A stretch of DNA of 64,000 bases from Salinicoccus halodurans (lineage in GTDB: Bacteria; Bacillota; Bacilli; Staphylococcales; Salinicoccaceae), in NCBI RefSeq assembly GCF_900114445.1, contig NZ_FOTB01000005.1, forward strand, positions 124,001-188,000, in the 5' to 3' direction. The translations under genes were made by a program, and so were the position numbers. This document shows, piece after piece, positions 34,341 to 42,535 of this stretch (within the stretch, counting starts at the first letter, position 1; the number at the start of each line of letters is the position of its first letter). The notes under the pieces are model-generated. The model did no database searches. It saw nothing but the letters and a program-made list of their open reading frames with translations, and had not been told where the DNA came from.

Positions 34341-35792
34341 ATGAATGAACTGTCAGTAAAATTAAAAGATATTGATGTGAGTTTTGGAAATAAGGATGTA
34401 TTGAAAATAGAGGAACTGTCGGCGTATATGGACGATAAGGTTGCAATCATCGGTCCGAACGGGACAGGAAAATCAACGCTGCTCAAGATCATCGCGGATA
34501 AGTTCCATGGTTTTGAAGGGGCGGTCCAGCGTGAGACCGACTTCAATTATTTCGCCCAGATCGGTGAACTGGATTCACGCATTGATGACAATTTCAACTT
34601 TGAACTGCTGAGCCGGCTGAATGTACCAGATAATAAAGGGCTCAGCGGCGGAGAGGAGACGAAATTCCGTCTGGCACAGGTGTTGTCCGAGTATAAACTG
34701 GGGCTGCTGCTGGACGAACCAACTACTCATTTGGATCAGGAGAGCGTAAATCTGCTGATTGATGAGCTGAAGTATTACTTCGGTACTTTGATATTTGTGA
34801 GCCACGACCGTCATTTCATAAACAGTATCGCAGATAAAATCTGGGAAGTGGCGGACGGTAATGTTCGTGAATACACAGGGAATTATGATGACTATGAAAA
34901 TCAGAAAGAACAGGAAAGGCTGGAGAACGAACGCCAGTATCAGAGCTTCATCAGCGAGAAGAAGCGACTTGAAGATGCTGCTCAGAAACAGATGGAGAAG
35001 GCGGCTAAGATGAGCGGTGATAAAAATAGGAAACAGGATATAAAACCGGACCGTCTGAGCTCGAGCAAGCAGAAGGATACAGTGCAGAAGCAGGTATTCA
35101 AAACTGCGAAATCCATTGAATCGAGAATCAGCCATCTGGATGAAGTGGAGCGGATGGGTGAAGATAAGAAGTTGAAGTTCCCGCTTTCAAAATCAATGGA
35201 TATCCACAATAGCTTCCCGATCATGGGGCAGGATATTACAGTGAAGCGGGGAGATAAAGTGCTGTTGGATAAAGTCAGCTTCCAGTTTCCGTTGGGTCAG
35301 GCAATCGCTATTACAGGTCCGAACGGCGCCGGGAAATCGAGCCTGCTGCACGAAATCATGAATGATACAGAAGGCATGGATATTTCCCCGAAAGTAAAAA
35401 TGGAAAGCTACCGTCAGATGGATTACAAGATGTTCACCGACGAACCGGTCATAAAATATTTGATGAAACAGACAGAATTCCAGGAACCATTGGTGAGAAG
35501 CATCTTGCAGAATCTCGGGTTCAGCCAGGATGAAGTAATGAAGCCGCTCCATAATTTAAGCGGCGGAGAAGCGACAAGAGTATCACTCGCTCTGATGTTT
35601 GTCAGACCGTCGAACGTTATTATTTTGGATGAACCGACGAACTTCATCGATTTGAATACGATCGAAGCATTGGAGACATTCATTAAAGCATACGAAGGTA
35701 CTGTCCTCGTCACATCCCATGATAAATATTTCGTCGACAGAATAGCCGAGAGTATTTATAAAATTGAGGAAAGAAAACTCAACAGGATATGA
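34341..35792 (+). CDS. ABC-F ribosome protection protein
   Basis: Soluble twin-ATPase of 483 residues without membrane spans. Walker A sites are IIGPNGTGKSTLLK (first) and ITGPNGAGKSSLLH (second). Signatures are GLSGGEETKFRLAQVLSE and NLSGGEATRVSLALMFVRP, with Walker B LGLLLDEPTTHLDQE and VIILDEPTNFIDLN. A long charged interdomain linker (about 195-280) is the part that reaches the ribosomal peptidyl-transferase centre. Length and linker place it near the Msr/Vga/Lsa antibiotic-resistance group, but the drug class cannot be told. ATG behind AAGGAGTG. The leader attenuator supports drug-induced expression. Confidence 0.86.
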   Translation: MNELSVKLKDIDVSFGNKDVLKIEELSAYMDDKVAIIGPNGTGKSTLLKIIADKFHGFEGAVQRETDFNYFAQIGELDSRIDDNFNFELLSRLNVPDNKGLSGGEETKFRLAQVLSEYKLGLLLDEPTTHLDQESVNLLIDELKYYFGTLIFVSHDRHFINSIADKIWEVADGNVREYTGNYDDYENQKEQERLENERQYQSFISEKKRLEDAAQKQMEKAAKMSGDKNRKQDIKPDRLSSSKQKDTVQKQVFKTAKSIESRISHLDEVERMGEDKKLKFPLSKSMDIHNSFPIMGQDITVKRGDKVLLDKVSFQFPLGQAIAITGPNGAGKSSLLHEIMNDTEGMDISPKVKMESYRQMDYKMFTDEPVIKYLMKQTEFQEPLVRSILQNLGFSQDEVMKPLHNLSGGEATRVSLALMFVRPSNVIILDEPTNFIDLNTIEALETFIKAYEGTVLVTSHDKYFVDRIAESIYKIEERKLNRI

Positions 35793-35794
35793 AC

Positions 35795-35827
35795 AAAGAG
35801 GTTTGGACAAAAGTCCAAGCCTCTTTT
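35795..35827 (+). terminator. Terminator of the ABC-F gene
   Basis: AAAGAGG-TTTGGAC-aaaa-GTCCAA-CCTCTTTTT stem-loop starting 3 bp after the stop. Confidence 0.85.
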
Positions 35828-35873
35828 TATGTAAAGAAAAATATTATTGCTAAAGATAAATAGAGCTGATAAA

Positions 35874-35903
35874 ATTACTGTACTAAACGTTCAGTATAGT
35901 AAA
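35874..35903. promoter_or_regulatory. TetR operator upstream of the SMR operon
   Basis: ATTACTGTACT and AGTATAGTAAAT form a 30-bp imperfect palindrome around AAACGTTC, ending 16 bp before the tetR start. It probably mediates autorepression and induction of the efflux pair. Confidence 0.62.
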
Positions 35904-35919
35904 TGACGAGGTGACTTGG

Positions 35920-36456
35920 ATGAGTAAAAAGATGGATCTTCTGTTAACGGCAGCTAATATCATACAAAATGAAGGGATACAGAAATTGACCATGGATTAT
36001 CTGGCACAAAAATCAGATATGACCAAAGGAGGCGTGCTGTACCATTTCAAAAGTAAAGGCAATCTTCTTATAAAAATGAATGAAATGGTCATTGACGAGT
36101 TTGAGGAAAAAATAAAAATGTATCAAGCGGATATGGCCGGCAGTTATCAGTTCACCCGTGCCTATGCGATGGCGACACTCTATTATTTAAATGAGGAAAG
36201 TCAGAGTCTTCTTCCAGCGGTGCTTGTGGCATCCCATGAAGATGGAGAAAGTCAGAGACTGTGGGAGCGATTTGCAGATCATTGGAATGAATCATTCATC
36301 AATGATGACGGTGATCAGGATAAAGTTCTCAGACTGCGTCTGATGGCGGATGGTGTCTGGTTCTATCTTTTATATTATAAAGATGAGTATTATAAAAAAA
36401 GAATCGAAAAGCTGCTGCTCATGGAGTGCCAAATATTATCGAAGGAGAAATGTTAA
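35920..36456 (+). CDS. TetR-family regulator of the SMR pair
   Basis: TetR-type repressor of 178 residues. The helix-turn-helix is MDYLAQKSDMTKGGVLYHFK near residue 25-45, preceded by LLTAANIIQNEGIQKLT. The C-terminal ligand domain is variable. GAGGTGA precedes the ATG at 35920. Its stop codon is directly followed by the ATG of the first SMR gene, so the three genes form one operon that is probably induced by the exported compound. Confidence 0.86.
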   Translation: MSKKMDLLLTAANIIQNEGIQKLTMDYLAQKSDMTKGGVLYHFKSKGNLLIKMNEMVIDEFEEKIKMYQADMAGSYQFTRAYAMATLYYLNEESQSLLPAVLVASHEDGESQRLWERFADHWNESFINDDGDQDKVLRLRLMADGVWFYLLYYKDEYYKKRIEKLLLMECQILSKEKC

Positions 36457-36765
36457 ATGGGATTTTTATCTTTATTCGGTGCCATCTTGTCTGAAGTTTT
36501 CGGTTCGAGTCTGTTGAAAGTGACGGCAGTATCAGACAATAAACTCCCCATTCTCGGTGTAGCACTGTGCTATGGACTGGCATTCTATCTGCTGTCATTG
36601 GCATTGCTCTCACTGCCTCTCAGTTTTGCCTATGCCGCCTGGAGTGGGGTAGGCACTGCTCTCACTGCTGCAGTAGGTTTTGTGATTTTTAAAGAACAGG
36701 TGAACATTAAAATGATTGCCGGCATTATAATTTTAATCATTGGGTTAGTAATGATGAGGATTTAA
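36457..36765 (+). CDS. SMR efflux subunit, first of a pair
   Basis: Small multidrug resistance protein of 102 residues with four helices. The essential Glu lies in the first helix (GAILSEVFGSSLLK, Glu14 equivalent). The TM3 signature is PLSFAYAAWSGVGTALTAAV. It starts immediately at the tetR stop and is followed 13 bp later by a second SMR gene. Such pairs (EbrAB- or YkkCD-like) function as heterodimers exporting cationic drugs, quaternary ammonium compounds or guanidinium. Confidence 0.88.
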   Translation: MGFLSLFGAILSEVFGSSLLKVTAVSDNKLPILGVALCYGLAFYLLSLALLSLPLSFAYAAWSGVGTALTAAVGFVIFKEQVNIKMIAGIIILIIGLVMMRI

Positions 36766-36778
36766 AGGAGAATAGATC

Positions 36779-37123
36779 ATGAAGAATTTTATGTTTTTGG
36801 CAGGGGCGATCATATTTGAAGTGACCGGTACAACACTGCTCAATCTATCAGACGGTTTTACAAATCTGGTACCGACAGCTGCATTGATTATCAGTTTTGC
36901 TCTTTCATTCATATGCCTTGTTTATGCTTTGAAAGCAATTCCATTGAGCCTGGCATACAGTATTTGGGCAGGACTCGGCACCGCAGGAGCGGGTGTGATC
37001 GGCGTATTCCTTTTTGACGAAGTAATGACTCCGGTGAACATTATTGGTCTGCTGGTCATTATAGCAGGCGTGGTCATTATGAACATGTCGAGTGGGGAAA
37101 AGGCGGATAGGAAGCCGATATAA
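36779..37123 (+). CDS. SMR efflux subunit, second of a pair
   Basis: SMR protein of 114 residues with four helices. The first-helix Glu is in GAIIFEVTGTTLLNLSDGF and the TM3 block is IPLSLAYSIWAGLGTAGAGV. It is a little longer than its partner because of a hydrophilic tail (GEKADRKPI). AAGGAGAA precedes the ATG. The unequal tail and loop charges of the two subunits fit opposite membrane orientation in a heterodimer. A terminator follows within 30 bp. Confidence 0.88.
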   Translation: MKNFMFLAGAIIFEVTGTTLLNLSDGFTNLVPTAALIISFALSFICLVYALKAIPLSLAYSIWAGLGTAGAGVIGVFLFDEVMTPVNIIGLLVIIAGVVIMNMSSGEKADRKPI

Positions 37124-37148
37124 ACTCTGTATAGTAAAAATTTTAAAA

Positions 37149-37182
37149 ACGGAGGTGGAAAATATCCACTTCCGCTTTTTAT
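37149..37182. terminator. Terminator after the SMR operon
   Basis: AACGGAGGTGGA and CCACTTCCG form the stem, then CTTTTT. It overlaps the stop of the convergent ABC permease gene and probably works both ways. Confidence 0.75.
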
Positions 37183-37838
37183 ATGATGTCCGATTTTATA
37201 ATTTTCTTCTTGGCAAAATAGTAGGATACTGCGTAAACAAGTGCTCCGGCGACAAGGACGATGAATGGTATCCTGAACAGATAGAACTCCCATGCGGCAC
37301 CAAGATCAAGGTCGTAAATAAACGTGTTGTTCAACGGCATGACATGGAACATGAATATAATACCTAACGGAATGAAGTAGATGAACGTTTTAATATATAC
37401 ATTTTGTATCCACGTTTGTGAAAACATTATATTGTACAGGCTCATCATGAACAGGCTGGCACCTACGAGCATTAGCAGGCCATAGTACAGATGGTATTTG
37501 TGGCCGATAGTGACATAGCTTGAGAATACGGCAACAGTTAACAGAAGCATTATGATGTGATAGATGCAGTCTGCTCTTAATATTTCACTCTTTCGGACAG
37601 GCAGTGCATATAAAAATTGATGACTGTCATTTTCCCGAATGCGGGCGTGTATACTCTGCATGCTTGACATGGTGTATCCGAGAGCGATGATATTCAGTAT
37701 ATTGATGATTTCAATGAGCGGCTGGATATTGTCAGCAGACTGGAAAGCTGTCAGTGTCAGATTGACGATGATCATCACACCGCCGAACAACCATATCCAT
37801 TTTGAGTAGCTGAAGTTCAAATAAAGCTGCTTCTTCAT
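37179..37838 (-). CDS. ABC-2 type transporter membrane subunit
   Basis: Membrane protein of 219 residues with six hydrophobic segments, of the ABC2_membrane type seen in YtrB/PmtB-like exporters. Visible are WIWLFGGVMIIVNLTLTAF (TM1), the cytosolic stretch RIRENDSHQFLYALPVRKSE and four C-terminal spans. ATG at 37838, behind AGAGGTG inside the end of the ATPase gene. Together with the ATPase and the GntR regulator it forms a three-gene exporter operon of unknown substrate. Confidence 0.78.
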   Translation of the reverse strand: MKKQLYLNFSYSKWIWLFGGVMIIVNLTLTAFQSADNIQPLIEIINILNIIALGYTMSSMQSIHARIRENDSHQFLYALPVRKSEILRADCIYHIIMLLLTVAVFSSYVTIGHKYHLYYGLLMLVGASLFMMSLYNIMFSQTWIQNVYIKTFIYFIPLGIIFMFHVMPLNNTFIYDLDLGAAWEFYLFRIPFIVLVAGALVYAVSYYFAKKKIIKSDII

Positions 37839-37839
37839 A

Positions 37840-38706
37840 TCAGACACCTCTCTTATTGTTTTTGATGAAGTACATCATTTCATCGACAGTCAGTTTTTCA
37901 ACAATTACTTTACTTCCAAACAACTCTGTCAATGTCTCCGGTGAGTTGCTCATTGCTTCAAATCCGAGGGAGCTGGTCTGCCTCCCCATCAGCAGTTCGT
38001 TGATTTCATCATCAAGTATGTCATTGGGTCCTTTTACTTTTTTATAGGTATCGAGCAACGCTTCTTTCTCCATATTGAATAAAATCTCACCATCGTCAAT
38101 CATTACGATATAGTCTGCAATCCGCTCCAGGTCGCTCGTGATGTGTGTGCTGAACAGAATAGTAATCTCCTCGTCGATCATCAGTTCCTGCAGAACATCC
38201 AGAAACTCAATTCTGAAAGTGGGATCCAGGCTGGAAGTAGGTTCATCGAGAATCAGGAGTTCAGCATGATGGCTGAGAGCAACGGCGAGTGACAATTTTA
38301 CTTTTTCTCCGGTGGACAGTCTCCTGATTTTTGTGTTTTTATGGATTTTGAATCTTTCAAGGTAGTTATGATAGATATCGCTGTCCCAACGGTCATAATA
38401 AACAGAAAGAAGCTTCTCCAATCCGACAGGCGACATGTGTTTCGGAAAATTATCTTCGGCGAATACCATGCCGATACGATTCAGTAATTCAGAACGATCT
38501 TTTTCCATGTCTTCAGAACCGAGTATTTCAATCCCACCTCTGTCCGCTTTCATCAGCCCGATCATATGATAGATCAGAGTCGATTTTCCAGCCCCGTTTT
38601 CACCGATTAGACCAGTGATATATCCCTTGGAAATATTCAGGTTTAAATCTTCCATTTTAAAGGGACCGTTCTGCTTGTACAGCCCATTAATTTCTATAGC
38701 ATTCAT
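37840..38706 (-). CDS. ABC transporter ATP-binding protein
   Basis: ATPase of 288 residues with all motifs: Walker A GLIGENGAGKSTLIYHM, signature RLSTGEKVKLSLAVALS, Walker B LLILDEPTSSLDP and the H-loop FSTHITSDLE. The C-terminal 60 residues are an accessory region typical of the YtrB/PmtA group. The ATG overlaps the gntR stop (ATGA). It powers the exporter with the following membrane subunit. In S. aureus a GntR-controlled relative exports phenol-soluble modulins and defends against antimicrobial peptides; that role is only a family-based suggestion here. Confidence 0.88.
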   Translation of the reverse strand: MNAIEINGLYKQNGPFKMEDLNLNISKGYITGLIGENGAGKSTLIYHMIGLMKADRGGIEILGSEDMEKDRSELLNRIGMVFAEDNFPKHMSPVGLEKLLSVYYDRWDSDIYHNYLERFKIHKNTKIRRLSTGEKVKLSLAVALSHHAELLILDEPTSSLDPTFRIEFLDVLQELMIDEEITILFSTHITSDLERIADYIVMIDDGEILFNMEKEALLDTYKKVKGPNDILDDEINELLMGRQTSSLGFEAMSNSPETLTELFGSKVIVEKLTVDEMMYFIKNNKRGV

Positions 38707-39080
38707 CTCGTGTCCTCCTCAATAACATGGATCATGTCGATTAATTCTTCAGTGGGTAAACCGATCTGATGCGCTGTTTTAAGCAATTCTTCGATATTCT
38801 TCTCGATTTGCAGCAAAACCCGCTCCTTTTGGATACTGGCATTCTGTTCGCTGACGAACGTGCCTTTACCGACGACAGAGTATACATATCCCTCCTGCTC
38901 GAGATCCTGATAGGCACGTTTCGTGGTGATGATGCTTATTTTCAGTTCCTTGGCCAGTGCCCGCATCGACATGAGGGAATCGCCCGGTTTGATCTCGCCT
39001 GTCATGATGGAGCGGATGATTTCATTCTTTAACTGCTCGTATATCGGTATGTCGGTGTTGTTCGATATTTGAATGTTCAA
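38703..39080 (-). CDS. GntR-family (YtrA-like) regulator of the ABC exporter
   Basis: Regulator of 125 residues. The winged helix is IPIYEQLKNEIIRSIMTGEI, KPGDSLMSMRALAKELKISI and ITTKRAYQDLEQEGYVYSVV ending in GKGTFVSEQ. Only a short helical tail of about 45 residues follows, the mark of the YtrA subfamily. TTG start at 39080 behind AGAGGAG. It heads the exporter operon and should bind the repeated GTATA/TATAC sites in its promoter. Confidence 0.85.
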   Translation of the reverse strand: MNIQISNNTDIPIYEQLKNEIIRSIMTGEIKPGDSLMSMRALAKELKISIITTKRAYQDLEQEGYVYSVVGKGTFVSEQNASIQKERVLLQIEKNIEELLKTAHQIGLPTEELIDMIHVIEEDTR

Positions 39081-39096
39081 GAAATCAACTCCTCTG

Positions 39097-39150
39097 TATA
39101 TAATATGTATACCTAATATATACAATATATACATTTGTGTCAAGATTATT
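39097..39150 (-). promoter_or_regulatory. Promoter and operator of the gntR-ABC operon
   Basis: On the minus strand TTGACA, a 17-bp spacer and TATATT form a good promoter. The spacer, -10 and start region hold repeated TGTATA and TATACA half-sites (39097-39136), as expected for a YtrA-type regulator blocking its own promoter. Confidence 0.6.
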
Positions 39151-39177
39151 ATTTGCAGAAGAGGAGAATCCAATAAA

Positions 39178-39209
39178 ATACACCTGACAGATAATCCTGT
39201 CAGGTGTAT
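39178..39209. terminator. Hairpin between patatin and gntR operons
   Basis: ATACACCTGACAG and CTGTCAGGTGTAT form a perfect 13-bp stem with a 6-base loop, 6 bp beyond the patatin gene stop. Confidence 0.75.
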
Positions 39210-39214
39210 AACAA

Positions 39215-40063
39215 TCAGTTGTTTTCAAGAAAGCTGTTTAACTGTTCAAACTGTTCCTTCGCATCATTCCAACCAAGCTCATAAAGGTCTTCCAGACGTT
39301 TCTTATTTCTTTCTGTCCTGCCGACTTTCAATGTTTTGCTTGGAGCTATGACAAAAGTGCTGCCCTGCTGTTCCTGATTATACAGATATTCAAGAGTCTT
39401 ATTATAATGTTTGTAGCGGACGCCCAGCTTTTCATTAATCATCGGGTGGTCTTTATACTTAATGATTTTGGATATTTTGCCCGGCTTTTTGAAATAGCCT
39501 CTCGGCTTGGTAAGAATGACAATATTCTTATTGAATCCATCATTCTGCGCTTTCTTTAGAGGGATGGGATCGGATATGCCTCCATCCATGAGTTGGCGGT
39601 CATCATATCTGACGCTGGATGCCACAAAAGGCAGGGAACTCGATGCTCTTAAGAGCTCGGGGATATTGTTGCGGTTATCCGTTTTCTTATAGTAGACTGG
39701 TTCACCGGTCGCGCAATCAGTCGTTACGATGACAAATTGTTCCGGACTGCCGACCAATGTCTCTACATCAAACGGTACGAGTTGATTCGGAATTACGTCG
39801 AATATGAAATCCATGCCGAAAAGTTCCCGTTTCTTTATATAGTTGGATAATGATATGTAGCGTTTATCGCCAACAAAATCCAAGTTCACTTTTTTATTTC
39901 TGCCAGGCTGCCGGGCAAGGTAAGAAGCGCCCATGCATGCACCTGCGGAAACCCCGATTACATATGGGAAATAAAGATCCCGGCTCATAAAGTATTCAAG
40001 CACCCCTGCTGTATATAATCCGCGCATGCCACCGCCTTCAAGTACCAGTCCTGCGTCTGTCAT
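39215..40063 (-). CDS. Patatin-like phospholipase
   Basis: Patatin-fold serine hydrolase of 282 residues. The oxyanion loop is LVLEGGGMRGLYTAGVLEY, the nucleophile Ser in VIGVSAGACMGASYLA and the Asp of the Ser-Asp dyad in LMDGGISDPIPLKKA. All catalytic parts are present. Start chosen at MTDAGLVLEGGG because GAAGGTG lies just upstream, although a longer start at 40084 is possible. Likely a lipid acyl hydrolase of the YjjU/RssA group. Monocistronic. Confidence 0.85.
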   Translation of the reverse strand: MTDAGLVLEGGGMRGLYTAGVLEYFMSRDLYFPYVIGVSAGACMGASYLARQPGRNKKVNLDFVGDKRYISLSNYIKKRELFGMDFIFDVIPNQLVPFDVETLVGSPEQFVIVTTDCATGEPVYYKKTDNRNNIPELLRASSSLPFVASSVRYDDRQLMDGGISDPIPLKKAQNDGFNKNIVILTKPRGYFKKPGKISKIIKYKDHPMINEKLGVRYKHYNKTLEYLYNQEQQGSTFVIAPSKTLKVGRTERNKKRLEDLYELGWNDAKEQFEQLNSFLENN

Positions 40064-40223
40064 TTTCTGCACCTTCAATTCCATCTTGTTTTGAATTGTT
40101 CATATAAATAACAATTTTAACAGACTATCGTCATGCGTGTAAGCGTTGAAGTCGGAAGCAGGAGTCTGTAAACTTTTAAATGAGATAAATAAGTGAAAAG
40201 AAGTTTTTTCGAAAGGGAACAGT

Positions 40224-40454
40224 ATGCCGTAAATAAATAAAAATTCACTCATCCTTGGCTTGATTTGGGTAGGGGGTTCATATGTCCTAATCAGGACTGT
40301 GCTCATAGACTGGCTGTATACGATGCCGATCGCAGTGATTCCAATCATCTTGCTGCTGCCTGTATTGTTGATCAAAATACTTTTCGACCATATTCTCAAG
40401 TACGATTATTTCAATAAGGATTATAAGAAGAATAAAGATCATGAAAACAAATAA
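40224..40454 (+). pseudogene. Small membrane protein gene with a stop at codon 3
   Basis: Behind GAAAGGGA an ATG opens Met-Pro-stop, and the same frame continues INKNSLILGLIWVGGSYVLI to a hydrophobic span and a basic tail, ending at 40454. The intact protein would have 76 residues with two helices. TAA at codon 3 probably replaced a Lys, Gln or Glu codon. Restart at the TTG at 40260 could give a 64-residue product, so the gene may be only weakened. No family recognised. Confidence 0.5.
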
Positions 40455-40493
40455 AGCCTGCCCTATAAGAAAAAGAGGGCAAACTGAAATGTT

Positions 40494-41261
40494 TTAGAAT
40501 CCGACAGTCCATCTGCCGTCAACCGTAAGGACAGTACCGTTTACGAAGCTCGATTCTTCAGATCCGAGGAACAGTGCGGCCTCCGCAATCTCTTCTGGTT
40601 TCCTTGTGTGGGGAATCACTGCCTGAGTCAATTTTGTACGGTCCATACCGAATTCACTGACATTTTTCATACTGGAGCCGATATTTGTTTCGATTGCACC
40701 GGGGGCGATGCCATTTACACGGATGCCTTTTTGCGCATACATGTAACCGGTATTTTTAGTCAGAGCCACAACAGCATGTTTCGATGCACCGTAGGCGACA
40801 CCGGCATGGGCACCATTCAAGCCGCCGGTTGAAATCGTGTTAACTACCACGCCTTCTTTTTCATTATCCAGCCAGTAATTGACCGCCTTCCGCATTGCAC
40901 GCATGACCCCTTTAGTATTCACATCGAAAATCTGATCCCATTTCTCGTTAGTAATTTCACCGACGGGTTCAAAGCCGTCCATGATACCTGCATTATTAAC
41001 AAGGATGTTCAACTCACCATATTCGCTGATGGCTGTATCGATCATATTTTCAATCTGTCCGGCATCAGCCACATTGACACTGACTGCCTTGGCAGTGCCG
41101 CCGGCACCAGCAATTTCCTGTACAACAGATTCCGCACCGTCGGCATTGAAGTCCGCAACAATGACTTTCGCACCTTGTTTTGCATATAATTTCGCAATCG
41201 CTTTACCCATCCCGGATGCGGCGCCTGTAACAATCGCAACCTTACCTTCAAGCTTAGCCAT
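40494..41261 (-). CDS. Short-chain dehydrogenase/reductase (FabG-like)
   Basis: Classical SDR of 255 residues. The cofactor site is VTGAASGMGKAIAKLYA, NNAGI follows, and the catalytic residues lie in NTISTGGLNGAHAGVAYGASK, with the Tyr and Lys four residues apart in YGASK. The end EESSFVNGTVLTVDGRWTVGF has the usual VDG tail. An Asp after the second strand (VADFNADG) suggests NAD rather than NADP. Substrate unknown; related proteins act on acetoin, sugars or 3-oxoacyl groups. Monocistronic. Confidence 0.87.
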   Translation of the reverse strand: MAKLEGKVAIVTGAASGMGKAIAKLYAKQGAKVIVADFNADGAESVVQEIAGAGGTAKAVSVNVADAGQIENMIDTAISEYGELNILVNNAGIMDGFEPVGEITNEKWDQIFDVNTKGVMRAMRKAVNYWLDNEKEGVVVNTISTGGLNGAHAGVAYGASKHAVVALTKNTGYMYAQKGIRVNGIAPGAIETNIGSSMKNVSEFGMDRTKLTQAVIPHTRKPEEIAEAALFLGSEESSFVNGTVLTVDGRWTVGF

Positions 41262-41390
41262 TCATATCTCTTCTTTTTATCTGCGACTCACCTTAATTTT
41301 ATACTTTAGCCACAAGAATATAAACGATTTCAAATACATGACTCGAATTGTCTGCCTTCAGAGCAGGAAAATCTCGAAGAATATATGTCT

Positions 41391-42146
41391 TCAGCTATAG
41401 ATGGCTATGATTTCAACTTCAATTGCATCAGAAGTGATTGTAATGGGCGCAAGTATTTTATTATCCCTGATGCTTTCCTCAAATTTACTGCGCATACTAT
41501 TATTCAGGTTTATAAAATCCTTCAGTGGATCGAACAGCGTAAACTCATTCCTGTATATTTTCTTAACTTTGGCGAGTATGATGTTGTCTTCACCAAGTTC
41601 GTCGAGTTCATTCTCTTCAATGAGCAGACAGTTTTTATGGATTTTACTGAAAATAATCTTTCCAGTCTGGTCATTGTAGACCGGCAGTTTTATATTACTG
41701 AAATCAAGGGACGTATTGAATGACTCAGCATCCGCATGTTCTATCCCCGTACGGTCCAAATTCTTCAGCTGATCATTCAGCAGGTGGAATATTTCATGCA
41801 TATCGAATGCAGCATGTATCTCCAGAGGCAGAGTTGCTTTGAATATCATTCTTCTGGTCAGGTCCTCTATATGGCTTAAACTTTCCCCCGACTCGAAATC
41901 CATATAGAAGTCATTATCTTCCAGGCTTTTTTCCAGACTGATGAGCTTGGAAGGGGCGTTATTGATGATCTCACCCTTTAAGACAGAAGATTTTCCAAGA
42001 TTCACGTGTGTATCATTGAACCCGAGCTGTCCCCCTTTATCCGTCTGGGATTCTATTTCCTTGAACTGTACTGCCTGGCCGGCATTGGCAAATGTGTAGT
42101 AGGTATCATACAGATCTTCATTAAAATATATCAGGTTATAAAACAT
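41391..42146 (-). CDS. Hypothetical protein (DUF6414-like)
   Basis: Soluble protein of 251 residues with no signal or membrane span. It starts MFYNLIYFNEDLYDTYYTFA and contains a central acidic region and strands such as NCLLIEENELDELGEDNIIL. The opening, in which a strand is followed by a declaration-like DLYDTYYTFANAG stretch, recalls DUF6414 proteins of Firmicutes, but I am unsure. GGAGG precedes the ATG. About 150 bp upstream lies a perfect SOS-type box; if functional leftward, this gene would be DNA-damage inducible. Confidence 0.55.
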   Translation of the reverse strand: MFYNLIYFNEDLYDTYYTFANAGQAVQFKEIESQTDKGGQLGFNDTHVNLGKSSVLKGEIINNAPSKLISLEKSLEDNDFYMDFESGESLSHIEDLTRRMIFKATLPLEIHAAFDMHEIFHLLNDQLKNLDRTGIEHADAESFNTSLDFSNIKLPVYNDQTGKIIFSKIHKNCLLIEENELDELGEDNIILAKVKKIYRNEFTLFDPLKDFINLNNSMRSKFEESIRDNKILAPITITSDAIEVEIIAIYS

Positions 42147-42298
42147 AGCCTAACCTCCAATGTTGTAGGGTGAACAGTTTCTGTAAAGCTGACATTCACC
42201 GATGTCTGGCCGATTATTCCGGCGCGGGTTTCCGGAAGAGGTATCTTTGATGGTCAGCTTTGCATACTTCTTTCATCACCGTAATTTTCAATGTCACC

Positions 42299-42334
42299 CG
42301 AACATATTTTCATTGTAACACGAACATATGTTCG
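42299..42334. promoter_or_regulatory. LexA/SOS-type box, one perfect and one degenerate
   Basis: CGAACATATGTTCG (42321-42334) is a perfect palindrome matching the Gram-positive LexA consensus CGAAC-N4-GTTCG. A partial copy CGAACATATTTTCA lies 22 bp upstream at 42299. The neighbours are a hypothetical gene leftward and a short-chain dehydrogenase rightward, neither a known SOS gene. The 42335-42535 spacer holds a 61-codon frame of unclear reality. Confidence 0.65.
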
Positions 42335-42535
42335 ATTAAACAGAAGTATGAAAATGAATGGAATTATTCAAAAAAATGAATCTGCGATTACAGCTTGAAA
42401 GTATATGGGTTGAAAGACATGGAGTTTACTGTATCAATCATTTTTGGTCTTTATTATGCATGAATGCAGGTTTATCAAAACATGGAAAGGGAAAATTGAA
42501 ATTAATGTTAAATATTATGAAGGAGGCAGTTATAA

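Noticed and set aside
34575-35135. Minus-strand open frame of 186 codons
   Set aside because: Antisense shadow of the ABC-F gene.
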